From assembly GCA_036496265.1 (NCBI GenBank), contig DASXLL010000019.1, forward strand, positions 1-7,490: a stretch of 7,490 nucleotides of DNA, read 5' to 3'. The position numbers and the translations under genes are program-made. The notes beneath the pieces were generated by a model. The model saw only the letters and a list, made by a program, of their open reading frames with translations, was not told the DNA's origin and ran no database searches. Of the stretch, positions 5,613-7,490 are shown one piece after another. Source of the stretch: CAYLLN01 sp036496265. Its GTDB lineage: Bacteria; Planctomycetota; Planctomycetia; Pirellulales; Pirellulaceae. Within the stretch, counting starts at the first letter, position 1. Every line of letters starts with the position of its first letter.

Positions 5613-7343
5613 ATGGCTAGGACCGGAATTCATGCGTTTCTCGATCTGCTCGCCGCATACGGCGTGCGGCATATATTCGGCAATCCCGGTACGACCGAAA
5701 TGCCGCTGAACGATGCGCTGGTGGGGGATGAGCGGTTTCGGTATGTCTTGGGGTTGCAGGAAGTGCCCGTGATGGCGATGGCCGATGGGTATGCAATGGC
5801 GTCGGGGCAGCTGGGTGTCGTGAATTTGCACATTTCGTGCGGCCTCGGAAACGCGATGGGCATGCTTTACAACGCCTATCGCGAGGGTACCCCATTGCTC
5901 GTCACGGCGGGACAGCAGGATCGCCGGCTAATGTTTGAAGAGCCGATTTTGTGGGGACAGATGGTGGAGGTGGTGCGGCCGTGGACGAAGTGGGCCTGCG
6001 AGGTGCAGCGGGTGCAGGATTTGCCGCAAGCGGTGCACCGCGCGGTGCAAGCCGCGCTCACGCCGCCGACGGGGCCGGTGTTCTTGTCGCTGCCGGTGGA
6101 CGTGCAGATGGAACTCGTGGGGCAGGCTTCCAGCCTGCCAGACAAATCGGCAACAGCGGCAGGCAACATGCCTTTCCCACGACTTGATAGTCGGGTGCGG
6201 CCGCCGGTGGAGGCGATTCGCAAAGCAGTCGAAGTTTTGGCGTCGGCGAGGAACCCGGCGATTTTGGCCGGCAGCCGCGTGACGGAACGGGGGGCGATGG
6301 ACGAGTTGGTCGCCTTCGCGGAGTTGCTGGGTGCGCCGGTCATCACGGAAAGTGGCACGACGCATGGGCGGCTGGCGTTTCCGAGCGATCATCCGCTGAA
6401 TGGCCAAGGCTTGCCGCTGTGGTCGCCGGAAGTCCGCCAGCGGCTGGAAGAATATGACGTTCTGCTCGTCGTCGGCATGGACCTCCTCCGGCAATACATA
6501 TACTTCGAGCCGTCGCGAGCGATCCCGGAGCACATTCGGCTGGTCCAAATCGACGAAGATCCGTGGCAGATTGGAAAGAACTATCCGGTCGAGGTGGGAC
6601 TACTCGGTGATACGCGCGAGGCGCTGCGGGAGCTGAACGCGCACCTGGCGGCCGACGGGGCGCTCGATGCCGGCAAAGTAAAGGAGCGATTGGCTCGCCA
6701 TATCACCAAGCACGAAGCTGCCCGCGCAGCACTGAAGAAAAAAATCGTCGAGCACCGGGATCGCCGACCAATGACGCCGCTGGGGCTAATGGGGGCGCTA
6801 GCTGAAGTGCTGCCGCCCGACATCGCCGTGATCGAAGAAGCCGTGACGACGACGAACACGACATTCGAGCGGCTGGGCGTGCTCAAAAATACGTCGGGCT
6901 ACTTTGGCCATCGCGGCTGGGCACTCGGCTGGGGGCTGGGCGTCTCGATTGGCGTAAAACTGGCCTGGCCGAATCGGCCCGTGCTGGCATTGCTCGGTGA
7001 AGGCGCCGCGGCTTACGGCGTTCAAGGGTTGTGGACGGCCGCCCGCTACAAAATCCCGGTCGTGTTCGTCATTTGCAACAACGCCCAATATCAAATTCTC
7101 AAACTCTGTGGCCGGAGTCTGAGCCTGCCGCGAGCCGAGCAGCAGCAATTCGAAGGCGTCGATCTCGTTGGGCCGGAACTCGACTATTTGGCACTCGCCA
7201 AGGGCTTCGGCGTCGAGGCCCATCGCGTCACGGAGCCGGCTGAACTCGCCGAACGCGTCAGCGCCGCATTTAGAGGCGATAAGCCGGTGCTGTTTGACGT
7301 GCCAATCGCCCGCGAGCTTGCTCCGCGGCTGCAATACGGCTAA
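5613..7343 (+). CDS. ThDP-dependent enzyme, benzoylformate decarboxylase/acetolactate synthase superfamily
   Basis: A 576-residue enzyme with the three-domain layout of ThDP-dependent decarboxylases and synthases. The N-terminal PYR domain (about 1-165) has GNPGTTE (23-29), the cofactor-activating glutamate E50 in LQEVPVMAMADGYA, and H73 in NLHISCGLGNAMG, at the position of benzoylformate decarboxylase H70. The central domain (about 197-345) contains NPAILAGSRV (214-223) and VQIDEDPWQIGKNYPVEVGL (311-330). The C-terminal PP domain (about 385-570) has GHRGWALGWGLGVSIGVKLA (432-451) and the ThDP/metal motif from G462 to N489-N490. The motif opens with GEG instead of GDG. The second active-site histidine of benzoylformate decarboxylase (H281) has no counterpart in the LLRQYIYFEP region (291-300), so the substrate is probably different and is not assigned. 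Residues 169-190 derive from an inserted palindromic repeat. No Shine-Dalgarno stands at normal distance before ATG 5613; AGGGAG lies about 21 bases upstream. Confidence 0.9.
   Translation: MARTGIHAFLDLLAAYGVRHIFGNPGTTEMPLNDALVGDERFRYVLGLQEVPVMAMADGYAMASGQLGVVNLHISCGLGNAMGMLYNAYREGTPLLVTAGQQDRRLMFEEPILWGQMVEVVRPWTKWACEVQRVQDLPQAVHRAVQAALTPPTGPVFLSLPVDVQMELVGQASSLPDKSATAAGNMPFPRLDSRVRPPVEAIRKAVEVLASARNPAILAGSRVTERGAMDELVAFAELLGAPVITESGTTHGRLAFPSDHPLNGQGLPLWSPEVRQRLEEYDVLLVVGMDLLRQYIYFEPSRAIPEHIRLVQIDEDPWQIGKNYPVEVGLLGDTREALRELNAHLAADGALDAGKVKERLARHITKHEAARAALKKKIVEHRDRRPMTPLGLMGALAEVLPPDIAVIEEAVTTTNTTFERLGVLKNTSGYFGHRGWALGWGLGVSIGVKLAWPNRPVLALLGEGAAAYGVQGLWTAARYKIPVVFVICNNAQYQILKLCGRSLSLPRAEQQQFEGVDLVGPELDYLALAKGFGVEAHRVTEPAELAERVSAAFRGDKPVLFDVPIARELAPRLQYG
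6117..6180 (+). repeat. REP/MITE-like palindromic element inserted in frame in the ThDP-enzyme gene
   Basis: A 64-base block opens GTGGGGCAGGC and closes GCCTTTCCCAC, imperfect terminal inverted repeats. Inside are two hairpins. The first is GGCAGGCT (6121-6128) with AGCCTGCC (6132-6139), a perfect 8-base stem with a TCC loop. The second is AGGCA (6161-6165) with TGCCT (6169-6173) around ACA. A spacer of about 20 bases separates them. Paired short palindromes like this are typical of dispersed REP/BIME elements, and GTGGG-CAGGC-type units are familiar to me from planctomycete genomes. It adds residues from V169 to R190 (GQASSLPDKSATAAGNMPFP in the middle) to the linker between the PYR and central domains. 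Confidence 0.65.
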
Positions 7344-7404
7344 GGCAGTGCGAAGAAATAACCTTTACAAATTGGCATTGGTGATTTGAGCGGAACGTGC
7401 GATG

Positions 7405-7429
7405 ACTTGCGCATGCAAGAGGCGCAAGT
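7405..7429 (+). promoter_or_regulatory. Hairpin enclosing the transposase start codon
   Basis: ACTTGCGC (7405-7412) is the exact reverse complement of GCGCAAGT (7422-7429). The 9-base loop between them begins with the ATG at 7413-7415. In RNA this would place the initiation codon in the loop and lock its upstream flank in an 8-base-pair stem. It could limit translation from transcripts that read in from the neighbouring gene. Confidence 0.4.
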
Positions 7430-7490
7430 GGAGGCGCGGATTCGCCGCAAGTTTCGGCTAGTCGCTGTGGAGCTGGACGAACGGCGGCGC
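7413..7490 (+). CDS. ISAzo13-type transposase, N-terminal fragment (runs off right edge)
   Basis: From ATG 7413 the frame stays open for 26 codons to the window edge and encodes a basic helical segment, RIRRKFRLVAVELDERRR. This matches the expected start of ISAzo13-family transposases, where a K/R-K-(Y/F) helix is followed by PELDER and then a helix-turn-helix. An in-frame TAA at 7359-7361 limits any extension; TTG at 7386 or 7407 are alternative starts. No good Shine-Dalgarno lies close. The start codon sits inside a hairpin (7405-7429). With only 26 residues the family call is tentative; an unrelated coiled-coil or regulatory protein is possible. Confidence 0.5.
   Translation, partial: MQEAQVEARIRRKFRLVAVELDERRR

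Larger units (their letters stand above)
7344..7490 (+). mobile_element. Probable left end of an insertion sequence (ISAzo13-like), cut by right edge
   Basis: Immediately after the ThDP-enzyme stop the base composition becomes AT-richer (about 7350-7390), and a transposase-like reading frame then begins at 7413. This is the order expected for a terminal inverted repeat, short leader and transposase start. The exact left boundary cannot be set without the other end; it probably lies within about ten bases after the stop codon. Confidence depends on the transposase call. Confidence 0.4.

Noticed and set aside
5876..6548. Minus-strand frames of 160-206 codons inside the ThDP-enzyme gene
   Set aside because: They are antisense shadows in GC-rich coding DNA, rich in Arg, His and Pro, without family features.
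6798..7334. Minus-strand 178-codon frame opposite the C-terminal PP domain
   Set aside because: It is the antisense of a strongly conserved domain; no independent start signal or motif was seen.
7402..7461. ATG at 7402 opening a different frame
   Set aside because: It meets a stop (TAG) after 19 codons and gives no recognisable protein; the frame from 7413 stays open to the edge.

Overview
This GC-rich window looks like ordinary bacterial chromosome with some accessory DNA. The protein flavour, simple-sequence heptamers at gene ends, weak Shine-Dalgarno sites, a short palindromic repeat inside a coding region and a probable ISAzo13-type transposase start all suggest a planctomycete (Pirellula-like). 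That assignment rests on pattern recognition and was not tested by a search.

Layout, left to right. Positions 1-1404 hold the N-terminal 468 codons of a large polytopic membrane protein on the minus strand, cut by the left edge. A gap of about 310 bases separates it from a rightward YbaK/ProX-type aminoacyl-tRNA deacylase (1716-2192). That gene converges, with only 17 bases between stops, on a leftward mutY adenine glycosylase (2210-3319). A divergent gap of about 190 bases leads to a rightward PhnB-like VOC/glyoxalase-fold protein (3513-3977).

Next comes a leftward three-gene run: ribbon-helix-helix antitoxin (5545-5348), Doc/Fic toxin (5351-4956) and a PpiC/SurA-type parvulin with an apparent signal peptide (4959-4027). 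Both junctions are 4-base overlaps (GTGA and ATGA), so the three are probably co-transcribed and translationally coupled. Divergent from this run, a 576-residue ThDP-dependent enzyme of the benzoylformate decarboxylase/acetolactate synthase superfamily reads rightward (5613-7343). It carries an in-frame palindromic repeat in its interdomain linker. The right edge holds what looks like the left end of an insertion sequence, with the first 26 codons of a transposase.

Most genes are housekeeping or quality-control singletons: mutY in oxidised-guanine repair, the deacylase in translation fidelity, the parvulin in envelope protein folding. The points most worth a second look are the toxin-antitoxin-parvulin coupling, the repeat that has become protein sequence, two active-site substitutions (Asp to Glu in MutY; GDG to GEG in the ThDP enzyme), and a hairpin covering the transposase start codon. 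No CRISPR array, tRNA or rRNA was seen.
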